Shown here: positions 41,941 through 50,647 of the stretch, in pieces | Layout of the letters: every line of letters begins with the position of its first letter | Numbering within the stretch: the stretch's first letter is position 1 | From: Corallococcus soli | Lineage (GTDB): Bacteria; Myxococcota; Myxococcia; Myxococcales; Myxococcaceae | Assembly (NCBI RefSeq): GCF_014930455.1 | Contig: NZ_JAAIYO010000001.1 | Span: forward strand, 1,488,001 to 1,552,000 | DNA: 64,000 nt | Reading direction: 5' to 3' | The notes under the pieces: model-generated | Told to the model about the DNA's origin: nothing | What the model saw: only the letters and a program-made list of their open reading frames with translations | Databases searched by the model: none | Translations under genes and position numbers: made by a program

Positions 41941-42126
41941 ACTCCCAATCGACGCGAGGGGAGGTGGACTGGGCTCTTCGCAAGGAGAGGACCCGGCTCG
42001 TGCTACAGGGATGGACCAGTTATGATCCGCCGCGATGGGCGTTGCTCCCGCTCTTTGAGGTGCACATGCTGGGCGACCTGAAGCCGGCTTTTTGACCCCT
42101 CATGCGTTCCGGGTGACGGTGACCAC

Positions 42127-42816
42127 GTGCCGAAGACCAAAAAGCGAGGCGTCCTCGTTGCCATTGAGGGCATCGATGGCGCAGGGAAGACGACGCAGGC
42201 CCGCCTCTTGGAGGAAGCCTTGCTCTCCGGAGGGCACAAGGTTGTCCGGACGAAAGAGCCCACCGATGGAACGTGGGGGCGCTCGCTTCGTGAGTCGGCG
42301 ACGAAGGGACGGCTTCCAGCTGAAGCGGAGTTGGATCTCTTCCTTCGAGACCGCCGGGAGCATGTCGAGAAGCTCATTGAGCCGGCCCTTGCTGCAGGCA
42401 AGGTCGTCATCATTGATCGGTACTATTTCTCGACCGTTGCCTACCAGGGGGCCCGGGGAATGGATCCGGCAGAACTCCTCAAGATGAATGAGGCCTTTGC
42501 TCCTCCACCAGATCTGCTCGTGATTCTGGACGTGGAGCCTCTCATTGGAATCGAGCGGATCCGGCAGCGCGGAGACCGGCAGAACGACTTCGAACAGGCG
42601 AGCGGCCTGCGGGAGGCGGCGCGAATTTTCCGAACTCTTGATCTGCCCTACCTCGCGAGAATTCCTGGCACCCATGCGCCTGAAGACATCACGGCCGGGA
42701 TCCTTGAAATTCTCTACGACGGTCCGCTCGCAGGGCGCCCTGTCGTTCCCTCCAGTATTTCTGGTCGCCCAATGACGAACGGCGACCTTTGGATGGACCT
42801 CGCCAAGATTTCGTAG
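42127..42816 (+). CDS. tmk: Thymidylate kinase
   Basis: 229 residues, converting dTMP to dTDP. P-loop AIEGIDGAGKTTQARLLEE, KEPTDGTWG, LFLRDRREHVEKLIEPAL and IIDRYYFSTVAYQGARG are all in place, and the LID region RIRQRGDRQNDFE carries basic residues. The gene is lower in GC than its neighbours and appears acquired. A phage copy may boost dTTP supply during replication. GTG start with a weak ribosome site; ends before a hairpin terminator. Confidence 0.92.
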   Translation: MPKTKKRGVLVAIEGIDGAGKTTQARLLEEALLSGGHKVVRTKEPTDGTWGRSLRESATKGRLPAEAELDLFLRDRREHVEKLIEPALAAGKVVIIDRYYFSTVAYQGARGMDPAELLKMNEAFAPPPDLLVILDVEPLIGIERIRQRGDRQNDFEQASGLREAARIFRTLDLPYLARIPGTHAPEDITAGILEILYDGPLAGRPVVPSSISGRPMTNGDLWMDLAKIS

Positions 42817-42853
42817 GCCGCTCGCAAGAGCACAGAGTTTTTGAATCGAAGCG

Positions 42854-42881
42854 AGCGCCCTGGTTGTCCACGGCGGGCGCT
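42854..42881 (+). terminator. Terminator after tmk
   Basis: AGCGCCC paired with GGGCGCT across a 14-base loop, then TCGCTTTG. Confidence 0.5.
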
Positions 42882-42899
42882 TCGCTTTGAGCCAGCAGG

Positions 42900-43045
42900 C
42901 TACTTCGTCGAGCCAGGAAACTTGATGCACTGGCACACCGGCGAGGCTGGGTCTTCGCCGGCAGCCTGAATGGGGCTGCGGTCAAGTGGCTCACGTCGCG
43001 GCCAAGGGAGATGACCTTCTCCTTGGGCCGCCTGCGCGTCGGCAT
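42900..43045 (-). pseudogene. Frameshifted small gene
   Basis: From an ATG at 43045, the frame reads PTRRRPKEKVISLGRDVSHL; the likely continuation (AAGEDPASPVCQCIKFPGST, stop) is in another frame, shifted near 42975. Total length is not a multiple of three. Tentative. Confidence 0.3.
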
Positions 43046-43107
43046 CCCTCGTGCATCACGCGCGCGTGTGGTGCGACCCCCGCGCCGCGTCTCCACGAGG
43101 CCCCAGA

Positions 43108-43815
43108 GTGAAGCCCTACTTCCAGTCCGACACCATCACCCTGTTCCACGGCGACTGCCGCGACCACCTGCTCGGACTGCCGTCCGAGTCGGTGGACGTG
43201 CTCCTCAGCGACCCGCCCTACGGCATGGCCTACGAGGCGAAGGGCAGGAGCGGAGCGGCCATCCGCGCGGACGGCTCCCGCCAAGGCATGCGCGTCTTCC
43301 GCCAGGCCCTCACCTCCGCAGGCCACGCGCTGAAGCCGGACATGCACGCCTACGTCTTCTGCCACTGGGAGAGCTGGCCCGACTTCTTCGACGCGGCGTC
43401 GGCGCACCTGCGCATCAAGGGCGCCCTGGTGTGGTGGAAGGCCCGGGGCGGCATGGGCGACTGCGCGGCCGGCTACGCTCCGGACTACGAGGTGGTGCTG
43501 CACGGGGCCGGTCCGAAACGCCGGCCGCTCACCGGAAAGCGCCACGGCGCCGTGCTCGCGGGCTACCCGCCGGTGCCCGCGCGGGCGCGGACGCACCCGA
43601 CGGAAAAGCCCGTCAACCTGCTGGCCTACCTGGTCGAGCGCTCCTGCCCGACGGGCGGCCTCGTCCTGGATCCGTTCGCCGGCACCGGCGCGACGCTGGT
43701 GGCCGCGCAGCAACTCGGGCGCCGGGCCGTAGGCGTGGAGCTCGAGGAGCGCTACTGCGAGGCTGCCGCACGCCGGCTGGAAGCCGGGTGCGCCGCGCTC
43801 AGGCGCGCGGCCTGA
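43108..43815 (+). CDS. Site-specific DNA methyltransferase (N4/N6 type)
   Basis: 235 residues. The catalytic motif VDVLLSDPPYGMAYEAKG lies near residue 40 and the SAM-binding motif PFAGTGATLVAAQQLGRRAV near residue 195, the motif order of the N4/N6 DNA methylase group with the SAM motif at the C-terminus. WESWPDFFDAAS and HPTEKPVNLLAYLVE are typical of phage enzymes. The frame is open to 43051, but GTG 43108 has CGAGG upstream. No cognate nuclease is adjacent. A copy of its last 40 residues occurs as a separate gene at 37483-37647. Confidence 0.9.
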   Translation: MKPYFQSDTITLFHGDCRDHLLGLPSESVDVLLSDPPYGMAYEAKGRSGAAIRADGSRQGMRVFRQALTSAGHALKPDMHAYVFCHWESWPDFFDAASAHLRIKGALVWWKARGGMGDCAAGYAPDYEVVLHGAGPKRRPLTGKRHGAVLAGYPPVPARARTHPTEKPVNLLAYLVERSCPTGGLVLDPFAGTGATLVAAQQLGRRAVGVELEERYCEAAARRLEAGCAALRRAA

Positions 43816-44032
43816 GCGGCATCTGGCTTCGGGGCCTGCTGGCTGGTGTTGCTACTCGGGCCGGAGGACGCCGTCCATACCGACGATGACGTGTCGCGTT
43901 GCGGCGGCTTCGCAGGAAGCCTGGATGCGGTAAGGCTTCCCGCAGGGGGATGGCCAGAGCGGTCACACGATGGATGTTCGACCTGTTCAGACAGTGGCGT
44001 GCTTTGGCCGCTCACAACGAGCCGCCCCATTG

Positions 44033-44068
44033 AAACTCTCTCGCTATGTTAGCGTGCAGATAGAGAGT
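44033..44068. promoter_or_regulatory. Nested palindrome upstream of the HEPN-like gene
   Basis: AACTCTCT (44033) pairs with AGAGAGTT (44068), enclosing CGCTA-TGT-TAGCG. An A/T-rich island in GC-rich DNA, 18 bases before the start codon: a likely autoregulatory operator. The remaining gap from 43816 shows no clear gene. Confidence 0.5.
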
Positions 44069-44085
44069 TGGTCTGGAGGCGCGCG

Positions 44086-44640
44086 ATGGGAAACAAGCTT
44101 GAGGATTTCGATAGAATTAAAGGCGTTGTTGATAGGGATCACGAAAAGCTCACTGACAGAGAACTCGTGCTTGTCATAGGCGCCGCAATCGAAACAGCCC
44201 TTGGTGAAATCCTATGCAGACGGCTTCATGGGGGCAGGGGTGAAATTCAGGATTTCATTGAGAACTCAAGCTTTGCCAATCGAATTAAGCTCGCGCTTTT
44301 TACGGGAGTTATCAATAAGCGCGAAGCCGCCCTGATTTACGCCGTAAAGGCTGTTAGAAACGACATGGCTCATATGGTCGAGGTTGACCTTTTGGCTGTT
44401 GCAAAAACAAAGAAGCTTGTCGCCATATGCGAAGCTCTGAGGGCAATGAATGCGGTCAGTGGTCAATTCACGGACGCAAGGCTGGCAGGATTTAAGGCGA
44501 GACTTGAGCACGAGAGGAAAGTGTGCAGACTGGCACTTCGCATTGCTCAGATGGAGCTTGACGGCATTTTTGAGCGTCGAATGAGTGCGTGCATGCAGAT
44601 CGATGGGATTGATGGTGTGTCGCTGAGTGGTGGTCGATAG
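44086..44640 (+). CDS. HEPN/MtlR-like protein
   Basis: 184 residues, all helical. ELVLVIGAAIETALGEILCR, then SFANRIKLALFTGVINKREA and KAVRNDMAHMVEVD follow the MtlR/DUF4145-type four-helix pattern; RNDMAH fits the R-x4-H active site of HEPN ribonucleases. GC is strikingly low, ribosome site GGAGG is good, and a nested palindrome lies upstream, all signs of an autonomous acquired module. It may be a toxin or abortive-infection effector, or a harmless regulator as in MtlR; no antitoxin partner is evident. Confidence 0.6.
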   Translation: MGNKLEDFDRIKGVVDRDHEKLTDRELVLVIGAAIETALGEILCRRLHGGRGEIQDFIENSSFANRIKLALFTGVINKREAALIYAVKAVRNDMAHMVEVDLLAVAKTKKLVAICEALRAMNAVSGQFTDARLAGFKARLEHERKVCRLALRIAQMELDGIFERRMSACMQIDGIDGVSLSGGR

Positions 44641-44647
44641 CAGCGGC

Positions 44648-44746
44648 CTACTCGCCGAGCAGCACCTTGGGCTCGTAATTGAGGCCGGAGCGCACCAGCG
44701 CGAAGCTTTTCACGTAGTGCGCGTACAGATTGTCGTTGTCGTCCAT
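44648..44746 (-). CDS. Possible 32-residue peptide
   Basis: Reads MDDNDNLYAHYVKSFALVRS and continues 12 residues. Codon use is good, but there is no ribosome site. The rest of 44641-44960 has a T-arm-like sequence (see rejected list) and nothing else. Confidence 0.3.
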   Translation of the reverse strand: MDDNDNLYAHYVKSFALVRSGLNYEPKVLLGE

Positions 44747-44960
44747 GCCCGCCCTGGCGCGCGTTGTGGGTGCCGCGAGCAGGGCTCAAACCTACGGCAG
44801 CCGCTGACGTCGCCGCACTCCCCCTTAGGGGGATGGACACAGGTGGAGCCTGGGTGGATGGCTGATGGCCCGGCGACGCATTTGGATCGGGCCACCGAGC
44901 ACCGTGGCCTCTTTCTCATGGCCACGGCAAACGTGACGTAGGCTCCGCTCACGACTCTGT

Positions 44961-45317
44961 GTGGAGGGGGCCTTGGACGAAATCGACAGGATGCACGCTG
45001 AGGACGACCGGCGCGCGAAGCTTCGCGCTGCCGTGAAGGCGCGCCTCGCGGAGATCGAAGCGGAGCTTCCCGGCGTGATTCGGGAAGTTAGCACCCTCCA
45101 AAACATTAACCGTGTGTGGGGCGACCATGGCCTGACCGGCTCATCGCTAACCGAGTTGGACAGCAGGATCAAGCGCCGGGACACCCTCATTGCCGAGCAC
45201 TCCGTGCTCGAAGGGCTCCTTGAGCGACACCCCACACGACTGAGGGCCAATGCTGCCCTCTTCTTTGCGGCAGTATCCTTCGTCGTGGCTGCCATCAACT
45301 TCATCAAACAGCAGTAG
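44961..45317 (+). CDS. Coiled-coil protein with C-terminal membrane helix
   Basis: 118 residues: acidic/Arg coiled coil (RAKLRAAVKARLAEIEAELP), a second helix pair, then a tail anchor (ALFFAAVSFVVAAINFIKQQ). A TTG at 44973 with GGAGGGGG just upstream may be the true start. No family recognised. Confidence 0.6.
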   Translation: MEGALDEIDRMHAEDDRRAKLRAAVKARLAEIEAELPGVIREVSTLQNINRVWGDHGLTGSSLTELDSRIKRRDTLIAEHSVLEGLLERHPTRLRANAALFFAAVSFVVAAINFIKQQ

Positions 45318-45469
45318 CGGAGCGGCTCGCCCGGGCGCAGGAGAGGGGTGGGCTGATGGAGCCTCGCCCTCGGCGTAGTTGCCTCTCTGTCGACGCCGGC
45401 CGACGCCTCGGGCAACTCTTCGGTCACGTACTCGCTGCCGACGGGCGAGCACCCGCGAGAACTGCTGCG

Positions 45470-45673
45470 TCACGCGGCCACCGCTTCCTCCGGGCCCCAC
45501 TCAGTTCCGAGCGCCAGCAGCGCCTGAGCTTCCGCCGCGCGGTGCTCCTCACGGGCGTCTGCCAGCCTCATCCGCGCCGCCGGACTCCCGTCCAGCCTGC
45601 GCATCGCCCGCTGCAGGGACTGCTCCGCGTCTCCCAAGCGCTGCGCCAGCGCCACCCGCTCGTGTGTCGTCAT
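45470..45673 (-). CDS. Small helical phage protein
   Basis: 67 residues, one long charged helix (RVALAQRLGDAEQSLQRAM, RLADAREEHRAAEAQALLAL). Overlaps nothing convincing downstream. The 150 bases on its 3' side (45318-45469) have several open frames but none I can support. Confidence 0.5.
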   Translation of the reverse strand: MTTHERVALAQRLGDAEQSLQRAMRRLDGSPAARMRLADAREEHRAAEAQALLALGTEWGPEEAVAA

Positions 45674-45708
45674 GCCGGGCGCGCAGAGCAGGAGGCGTGC
45701 CGCCCGCG

Positions 45709-45918
45709 CTACAGGGCCGCCCAGTCCTGCGGGGGCTGTCCACGCACGTCCGAGGGCGCCTCCCGGTCCGCCTCGCGCAGCGCATCGTCCACGAGGTGGG
45801 CGACGCGCTCCGCGCTGGCCGGCAGCTTCCCGCCCGTCTCGCACGCCTCCGCGTGAAGGCTCGCCGCTGGGGCGGAGAGGTGCATCTTCGCTACGGGCAT
45901 CCGGCTCGCATAGGGCAT
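45709..45918 (-). CDS. Small phage protein, paralogue B
   Basis: 69 residues with ribosome site GAGGAGGC. Near-identical to the gene at 39823-40029 (KMHLSAPAASLHAEACETGG, ERVAHLVDDALREADREA). The pair flanks the lysis-tmk-methylase-HEPN segment. Confidence 0.65.
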   Translation of the reverse strand: MPYASRMPVAKMHLSAPAASLHAEACETGGKLPASAERVAHLVDDALREADREAPSDVRGQPPQDWAAL

Positions 45919-45950
45919 GGTGCCTCCTCGCGGGAAGGTGCCCATGCTTA
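45715..45950 (-). repeat. Duplicated 230-bp segment, copy B
   Basis: Matches 39830-40060 in the same orientation. Confidence 0.75.
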
Positions 45951-45995
45951 CGCCCGGCAGAAATGGGAAGTTCTGCAGGCTGGGCGTGCCGTGGC

Positions 45996-46490
45996 CTACT
46001 CCGGCCAGGGGACGTTCACGGGCTTCAACCCAGCTCGCTGCGCGAGGGTGTCGAAGTCCCACGTTCCACCCGTTACCTGGTGGACGAGGCGCGCAACGGC
46101 GTACCACCGGCTCGAAACGGTCAGGTCACGCTTCGGGAGTGGAAGAGAGCACCGACCGCCGTCGACAGAGACGAGAATTTCGCGGTGAACCAGGGCGGAA
46201 TTGAAAAAGAAGTCGAGATAGAAGCTGGTCGCGTTCTGGTCGGCGAACTTCTTCGTGAAGTCCCAGTCGAACTTCTCATCACCGACGCCTTTCGCCATCG
46301 TGATGGACAGGTTGCGCTTGAAGACCAACTGCGTGTGCGGCGCCATCACGTTGAGCTCAACGACCTTGTCGCGTCCACCAACGTGCTGGGTGCTGGGCGA
46401 AAGGATGCCCATGTAGAGCGGGGTGCTGATCTGCCTCCAGTCAACAGGGGAGCTGTTTTCAATTGCCTTCATGTAGTCGTCGAAATCCAT
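45996..46490 (-). CDS. Unknown soluble protein
   Basis: 164 residues, mixed alpha/beta (DKVVELNVMAPHTQLVFKRN, TSFYLDFFFNSALVHREILV, SSRWYAVARLVHQV). Lower GC than neighbours, its own ribosome site (ACTGGAGG) and a 190-base upstream gap with an AT-rich stretch and two GAGCGCT sites, so it is probably transcribed alone. No family recognised. Confidence 0.7.
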   Translation of the reverse strand: MDFDDYMKAIENSSPVDWRQISTPLYMGILSPSTQHVGGRDKVVELNVMAPHTQLVFKRNLSITMAKGVGDEKFDWDFTKKFADQNATSFYLDFFFNSALVHREILVSVDGGRCSLPLPKRDLTVSSRWYAVARLVHQVTGGTWDFDTLAQRAGLKPVNVPWPE

Positions 46491-46681
46491 GTGGCCTCCA
46501 GTAAATCTGCGTGGTCATGGTGCTTCTATAAGCGCTCACAACCGGGCGTCCTCCCTCTTGCGAGGGATTGACATAGCGCTCGCTAGGGAATGACCACCTG
46601 AAGCCGGGGCGAGTCAACGATCAACGGCAGTCGCCCGGGACGACATGCACGGCTGAGCAGTTCACCACCTACACCAGGACG

Positions 46682-48400
46682 TCAGCCCTGGGCCACACCG
46701 GGGAACAGCGTGGCGCTCGCGCGCAGCTCGCCACTGGCGGACTCCAACAGCCCGTTGCTGCGCAGGAGGCTCAGGTACTTCGCGAACGTACCGCCCGAGG
46801 CTTCGATGTTCACGCGCTCTGCGAGCGCATCCCGGCCCAGCCCGCGCGGATGAGCACGCACGAGCTCCGCGAGCATCGCCCGGGCGCCAGCGGGCAGCCG
46901 CTCGTTCCACACCGCGACGATGCCCTCCGTCGTCTGCGGCACCGGGGGGCGCCCGCCCACCTCGGCGAGCCCGCGGTCGGTGAGCGCTAGGCCCTGGGCC
47001 GCCTCCTGGATGAAGCCGCTAGTCCGCAGCAGGGAGAGGTACTTGTTGAAGGTGCCGCCCGTCACCTTCAGCCCGGAGAGGGTGGCCACCTGGTTGCGCG
47101 TGAGGGCGGGCAGGAGCGTGCCGGCCAGCGCCACCAGCATGTCCCGGGCGCCCTTCGGCAGCCGTCCGGCGCCTTGCGGTACCGGCGCGGCCGGTGGGCT
47201 GGCGCGTCCCGGGCGCGGGCCCTGGGCGTGGACCTGCGCGACGGGGTGGGGGAGGGGGCGGAGCCGGCCGGCGAGCTGCTCCACCGCGGCGCACAGCCCG
47301 TCCAGCTTCGTCCGCGTCGCCTCCAGGTCGACGCTCGCCCGGCCCACCAGCTTCTCCAGGGCGGCCCGCTCCTTGACGGAGAGAACGGGGACTTCCACGC
47401 GCGCCTCCGCCGGCACGGGCCGCTGGGCCAGCTGCTGCTGCAGCGCCGCGACGCGGGCCCGGAGGATGGCCGGGTCGCTGTTCTCCGCCTCGGACACCAT
47501 CTCCTGCAGCGCGGTGCGGATGCCCGCCATCTCCACGGGGGCCAGCGTGCGCGGCTCCCGGGCGGCCGCATCCATGGCGGGCGTGTCGCTGCTGTCGAAC
47601 GTCACCCGCCGGCTGATGCGCACCGCCTTCGACACCTTGAGGAAGGACGGGCTCCAGACGTGGGCCTCTCCCGTCTCCATGGTGGGCAGCTTGTCCAGCA
47701 AGGCGAGCGCGTCCTGCCGGTGCACCTTGCTCGACACCCAGCCGGCGATGGCCTTTTTCTCGTGGGCGCCCACCGTGCGCATGGCGAACACGGTGCCCGC
47801 CTGGTTGAGGCCGCGCTTCGAGGTGTCCTGGGGCTGCTGGCTGATAACCGTCCAGCCCACCCCGAAGTTGCGGCCCAGGCGCATGAGGCGGATCCACTGG
47901 GCGCGCATCCGCACGGCGCCCTTCGACTCGGGCACCTCCGGGATGATGAGCTGGGCTTCCTCGAGGAAGAGGTGCACCGGGCTGCGGTGCCGCTTCTTCG
48001 CGTGGAAGAAGGCCTCCGCGAAGTCCGCGAGGAAGGCGACGAGCTCCTCGTCCGTCAGCTCGGACACGTCGAGCACCGCGGACACCCGGCGGGACGCCAG
48101 CAACTGGGCGATGGCCTTGCCGCCGCGCGGGGGCAGGGGCACGTCGGCGTGCTGCCCGCCGAAGATGACGATGGGCAGGCCCCCGCGCTTCCCGTCGGCG
48201 GAGGAGCGCAGGCTCCACCAGATGCCGACCGCGTCCACGGCGATGACCTGGGCGTCGGCGGCCAGCATCAGCTCCCCCAGGCGCATGCCCGTGTAGGACT
48301 TGCCGGCGCCGGACTGGGCGAGGATGGCCAGCTTCTCCGTCACCACCGCCAGGGGCAGCTCCAGCCCGGGGGCGAGCGCGAGCGTTTGGGCCTTACCCAC
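46682..48400 (-). CDS. HerA-like ATPase with two winged-helix domains
   Basis: 572 residues. The ATPase core has LAILAQSGAGKSYTGMRLGE (Walker A) near residue 30, PVHLFLEEAQLI (Walker B) near residue 145, VISQQPQDTSKRGLNQ and MRTVGAHEKKAI, the pattern of HerA/FtsK-type DNA translocases. After a Pro-rich linker, residues 410-480 and 500-565 are two related winged-helix units (VTGGTFNKYLSLLRTSGFI and ASGGTFAKYLSLLRSNGLL). It could move or remodel DNA. No NurA nuclease or Sir2 partner is visible. It overlaps the upstream gene by eight bases. Confidence 0.8.
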   Translation of the reverse strand: MGKAQTLALAPGLELPLAVVTEKLAILAQSGAGKSYTGMRLGELMLAADAQVIAVDAVGIWWSLRSSADGKRGGLPIVIFGGQHADVPLPPRGGKAIAQLLASRRVSAVLDVSELTDEELVAFLADFAEAFFHAKKRHRSPVHLFLEEAQLIIPEVPESKGAVRMRAQWIRLMRLGRNFGVGWTVISQQPQDTSKRGLNQAGTVFAMRTVGAHEKKAIAGWVSSKVHRQDALALLDKLPTMETGEAHVWSPSFLKVSKAVRISRRVTFDSSDTPAMDAAAREPRTLAPVEMAGIRTALQEMVSEAENSDPAILRARVAALQQQLAQRPVPAEARVEVPVLSVKERAALEKLVGRASVDLEATRTKLDGLCAAVEQLAGRLRPLPHPVAQVHAQGPRPGRASPPAAPVPQGAGRLPKGARDMLVALAGTLLPALTRNQVATLSGLKVTGGTFNKYLSLLRTSGFIQEAAQGLALTDRGLAEVGGRPPVPQTTEGIVAVWNERLPAGARAMLAELVRAHPRGLGRDALAERVNIEASGGTFAKYLSLLRSNGLLESASGELRASATLFPGVAQG

Positions 48401-49859
48401 GGGACACCTCCTCCCCGGGCAGCGGGAGGGTTCGGATGCGCCCCGCGACGACGTGCAGCCCCACCTTCATGCCCGGCGTCTTCGCCTCCGCGCGCTCACT
48501 CACGACGGCAGCCCGCTCGCGCATTTCCTCCGCGCCCAGCTTCGCGGCATCCAGGACGGCCGCCGCGAGCACCCGACGCGCCAGTTCCCCGTCCACGACG
48601 TCGAGGACCCCCGGCACCGGCAGTTCCGGGTACGCGGCCCGGAGGTACGCCACCGCGATGCCCTGGTGGGGCGTGGTGACGTGCAGCGCGCTCCACGCCT
48701 GGGCCAGGGCATGGCGCACGGACTCGGGGACGAGCAGGGCACCACAGACGCCACAGCGCGCCCGGCACCACTCGCACGTCCCGTCCCCGGCGCAGTTGCA
48801 GCTGCCCGTGGGGTGCAGCGCGTCCACCGCCTCCGCCACCTGGCGACCCGTGGGCGTCAGCTCGTGGCCCACCTTCGCCAGGGAGACGTTGATGCGCTCC
48901 GCCAACGGAGGCACCCGGGGTGGCGGCGTGTGGACTGGGGCAGGGCGGGTCCGCGTCCTCTCGGTGAACCAGGGGCCGTGGATGCAGGCGATGCTCTTCG
49001 CCCAGCAGTCGCAAGCCGGCTCGGCGCCCGGCTTCGTCTCCTTGGCGGGCGCGGTGGACAGGGCGGTGATGCGCTCGCAGCGCCCATCCTCGTTGCCGTG
49101 CCCGCAGCAGTCGTCGCAGGACGGCTCCCAGGGCGCGTCGTGCTGCTCGTAGGCGCCCCAGCACGTCGCGGGCTTCGGGCAGGTGCGGCAGGTGGCCTGG
49201 ACCGCCAAGAGCGCCCGGTGCTGCTCCGCCACCTGCGCGCGGAGGGCGTCGCGCTCGGACTCCAGTTGCCCGGCATCCCGAGACGCGCCGGAGAGCAGCG
49301 CCTGGTGGGCAGCGACCTCCGTGCATGCGGCATGGGCGGCGGCCTTCGCTTCGTCCCGCTCGCGCGTCAGATCCGCCACCCGGGCCTGGAGGGCGGCGTT
49401 CTCCTTCGCGAGCAGGCGCCATGCATCGGTCGCCTCGCGCCAGCCGGGGAAGAAGCTGTCCATCTCCGCCCAGTCGAAGCCGCCGCGCTCGGCGAGGCGC
49501 TCCACGCTCTGGTCCCGGCCATAGCGCTGGGAGTAGGTGGCCCACGCCTTCTCCGCGACGGGCCAGGGGATGCTGGTGGGGCCCGCCTCCGTCTTCGTGT
49601 CGCGCGTCACCTGGAGCGGGAACGTGGGCAGCTTCTCGCGGACCCGCTGGGCACACGCGTCGCAACCGAACCGAGCGCCGTGGCGATGCTCACAGGCCGG
49701 CGCAGTGGTCAGCGCCGTGAGCTGGTCGTTCAAGCCGAGCGCCCAGCGCGCGACCTCAATGGCGTCGCGCTCCTGCACACTGCCCATCCTGTCCGGGGCG
49801 AGGATGTACGTCGCCTTCGCCTGCGCCTTCGCGCCGCTCTGCTCACACTTCGTCGTCAT
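48393..49859 (-). CDS. Modular cysteine-rich phage protein
   Basis: 488 residues. Order: HGARFGCDACAQRV zinc-like site, the IPW/RYG module (SIPWPVAEKAWATYSQRYG, SVERLAERGGFDW) shared with 35234-35461, a coiled coil (NAALQARVADLTRERDEA and on), CRTCPKPATCWG with CDDCCGHGNEDGRC, CNCAGDGTCEWCRARCGVCG, and a helical C-terminus. Such assemblies usually bind nucleic acid; no family is recognised. It overlaps the ATPase gene, so the two may act together. Confidence 0.7.
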   Translation of the reverse strand: MTTKCEQSGAKAQAKATYILAPDRMGSVQERDAIEVARWALGLNDQLTALTTAPACEHRHGARFGCDACAQRVREKLPTFPLQVTRDTKTEAGPTSIPWPVAEKAWATYSQRYGRDQSVERLAERGGFDWAEMDSFFPGWREATDAWRLLAKENAALQARVADLTRERDEAKAAAHAACTEVAAHQALLSGASRDAGQLESERDALRAQVAEQHRALLAVQATCRTCPKPATCWGAYEQHDAPWEPSCDDCCGHGNEDGRCERITALSTAPAKETKPGAEPACDCWAKSIACIHGPWFTERTRTRPAPVHTPPPRVPPLAERINVSLAKVGHELTPTGRQVAEAVDALHPTGSCNCAGDGTCEWCRARCGVCGALLVPESVRHALAQAWSALHVTTPHQGIAVAYLRAAYPELPVPGVLDVVDGELARRVLAAAVLDAAKLGAEEMRERAAVVSERAEAKTPGMKVGLHVVAGRIRTLPLPGEEVSRG

Positions 49860-49950
49860 GGTGTCCTCGAACGTGGCGAACCGTGCGTGACGGCGCGCGG
49901 GAGAGGGTGGGCGGCCCGTGCTGCGCCGCCCGCCGAGGGGCAGTGCAGTG

Positions 49951-50538
49951 CTACGGGACCGGGAGAGGCAGTGTCTCCTTGGCCAAGATGGCGAGCCCCA
50001 CTGCGACCGCGATGGCGACGTCGCGAGCGGTGAAGGTGGGGCCGTCCAGCTTCGCTGCGCGCGCGGTGTACTTCTCGGTCATCGTCCGCGCCTGGGGCGT
50101 GCCCTCGGTGATTCGGACAATCCATAGCCGCACGAGCTCGGCGCCCTTGTTCGTCGGGGCGCCCGGGGGCGGCCGGCACCACTGGGCCTCCAAGGCGCGG
50201 TAGTGGGCCAGCGCGTCGGGCAGGCCCGCGAGGTCATCCGCGGGGAAGCCGGGGGGCGTGTTGAGCATCAACTCCTGGACGAACCCCGCGCCCAGCTTGG
50301 CGAGGCCGCACTGAACGTCGTGCTCGGTCATCGGCGTCCCGGAGGACACGCCCACGCGTTTGCCGAAGGCCCGGACGAGGTTGTCCAAGACGCGCTTGGA
50401 GTTGTTGAAGGTGATGCCGGAGAACGGCTGGCGCAGCCCGGGGACCTCTGTGGCGCCGGTGAGCGGCGGGAGGCTGGCGAACGCAGGGGAGGACAGGAAC
50501 AGCATCGCGGCCAGCAGCAGCTGAATCGTCTTCTTCAT
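49951..50538 (-). CDS. Secreted protein of unknown function
   Basis: 195 residues with a clear cleavable signal sequence (TIQLLLAAMLFLSSPAFASL). The mature part has two cysteines (VQCGLAKLGAG, AQWCRPPP) and a hydrophobic stretch near the end (ARDVAIAVAVGLAILAK), possibly periplasmic and membrane-touching. The 90-base gap to the upstream gene contains a GC hairpin (GGGCGGC with GCCGCCC). Confidence 0.65.
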   Translation of the reverse strand: MKKTIQLLLAAMLFLSSPAFASLPPLTGATEVPGLRQPFSGITFNNSKRVLDNLVRAFGKRVGVSSGTPMTEHDVQCGLAKLGAGFVQELMLNTPPGFPADDLAGLPDALAHYRALEAQWCRPPPGAPTNKGAELVRLWIVRITEGTPQARTMTEKYTARAAKLDGPTFTARDVAIAVAVGLAILAKETLPLPVP

Positions 50539-50647
50539 GGGGAACCTGTAGGGAAGAGAGGGCGCGCGCCGTGCGGACGCACCGGCGCGCGGGGAGAGGG
50601 GCGGGCCGCGACGACTGCGCGGTCCGCGACGTCAGGTGCGGCGGGGG

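Noticed and set aside
43816-44032. A minus-strand frame reading KPYRIQASCEAAATRHVIVG
   Set aside because: Looks protein-like but has no start codon and is closed after about 33 codons; possibly a relic.
44760-44800. T-arm-like sequence on the minus strand (GTAGG-TTTGAGC-CCTGC)
   Set aside because: No D arm, anticodon arm or matching acceptor strand could be found; probably chance or a very short relic.
45318-45469. Several overlapping minus-strand frames after the gene at 45470
   Set aside because: Two frames look equally plausible, neither has a ribosome site or homology, and a frameshift would be needed to join them.
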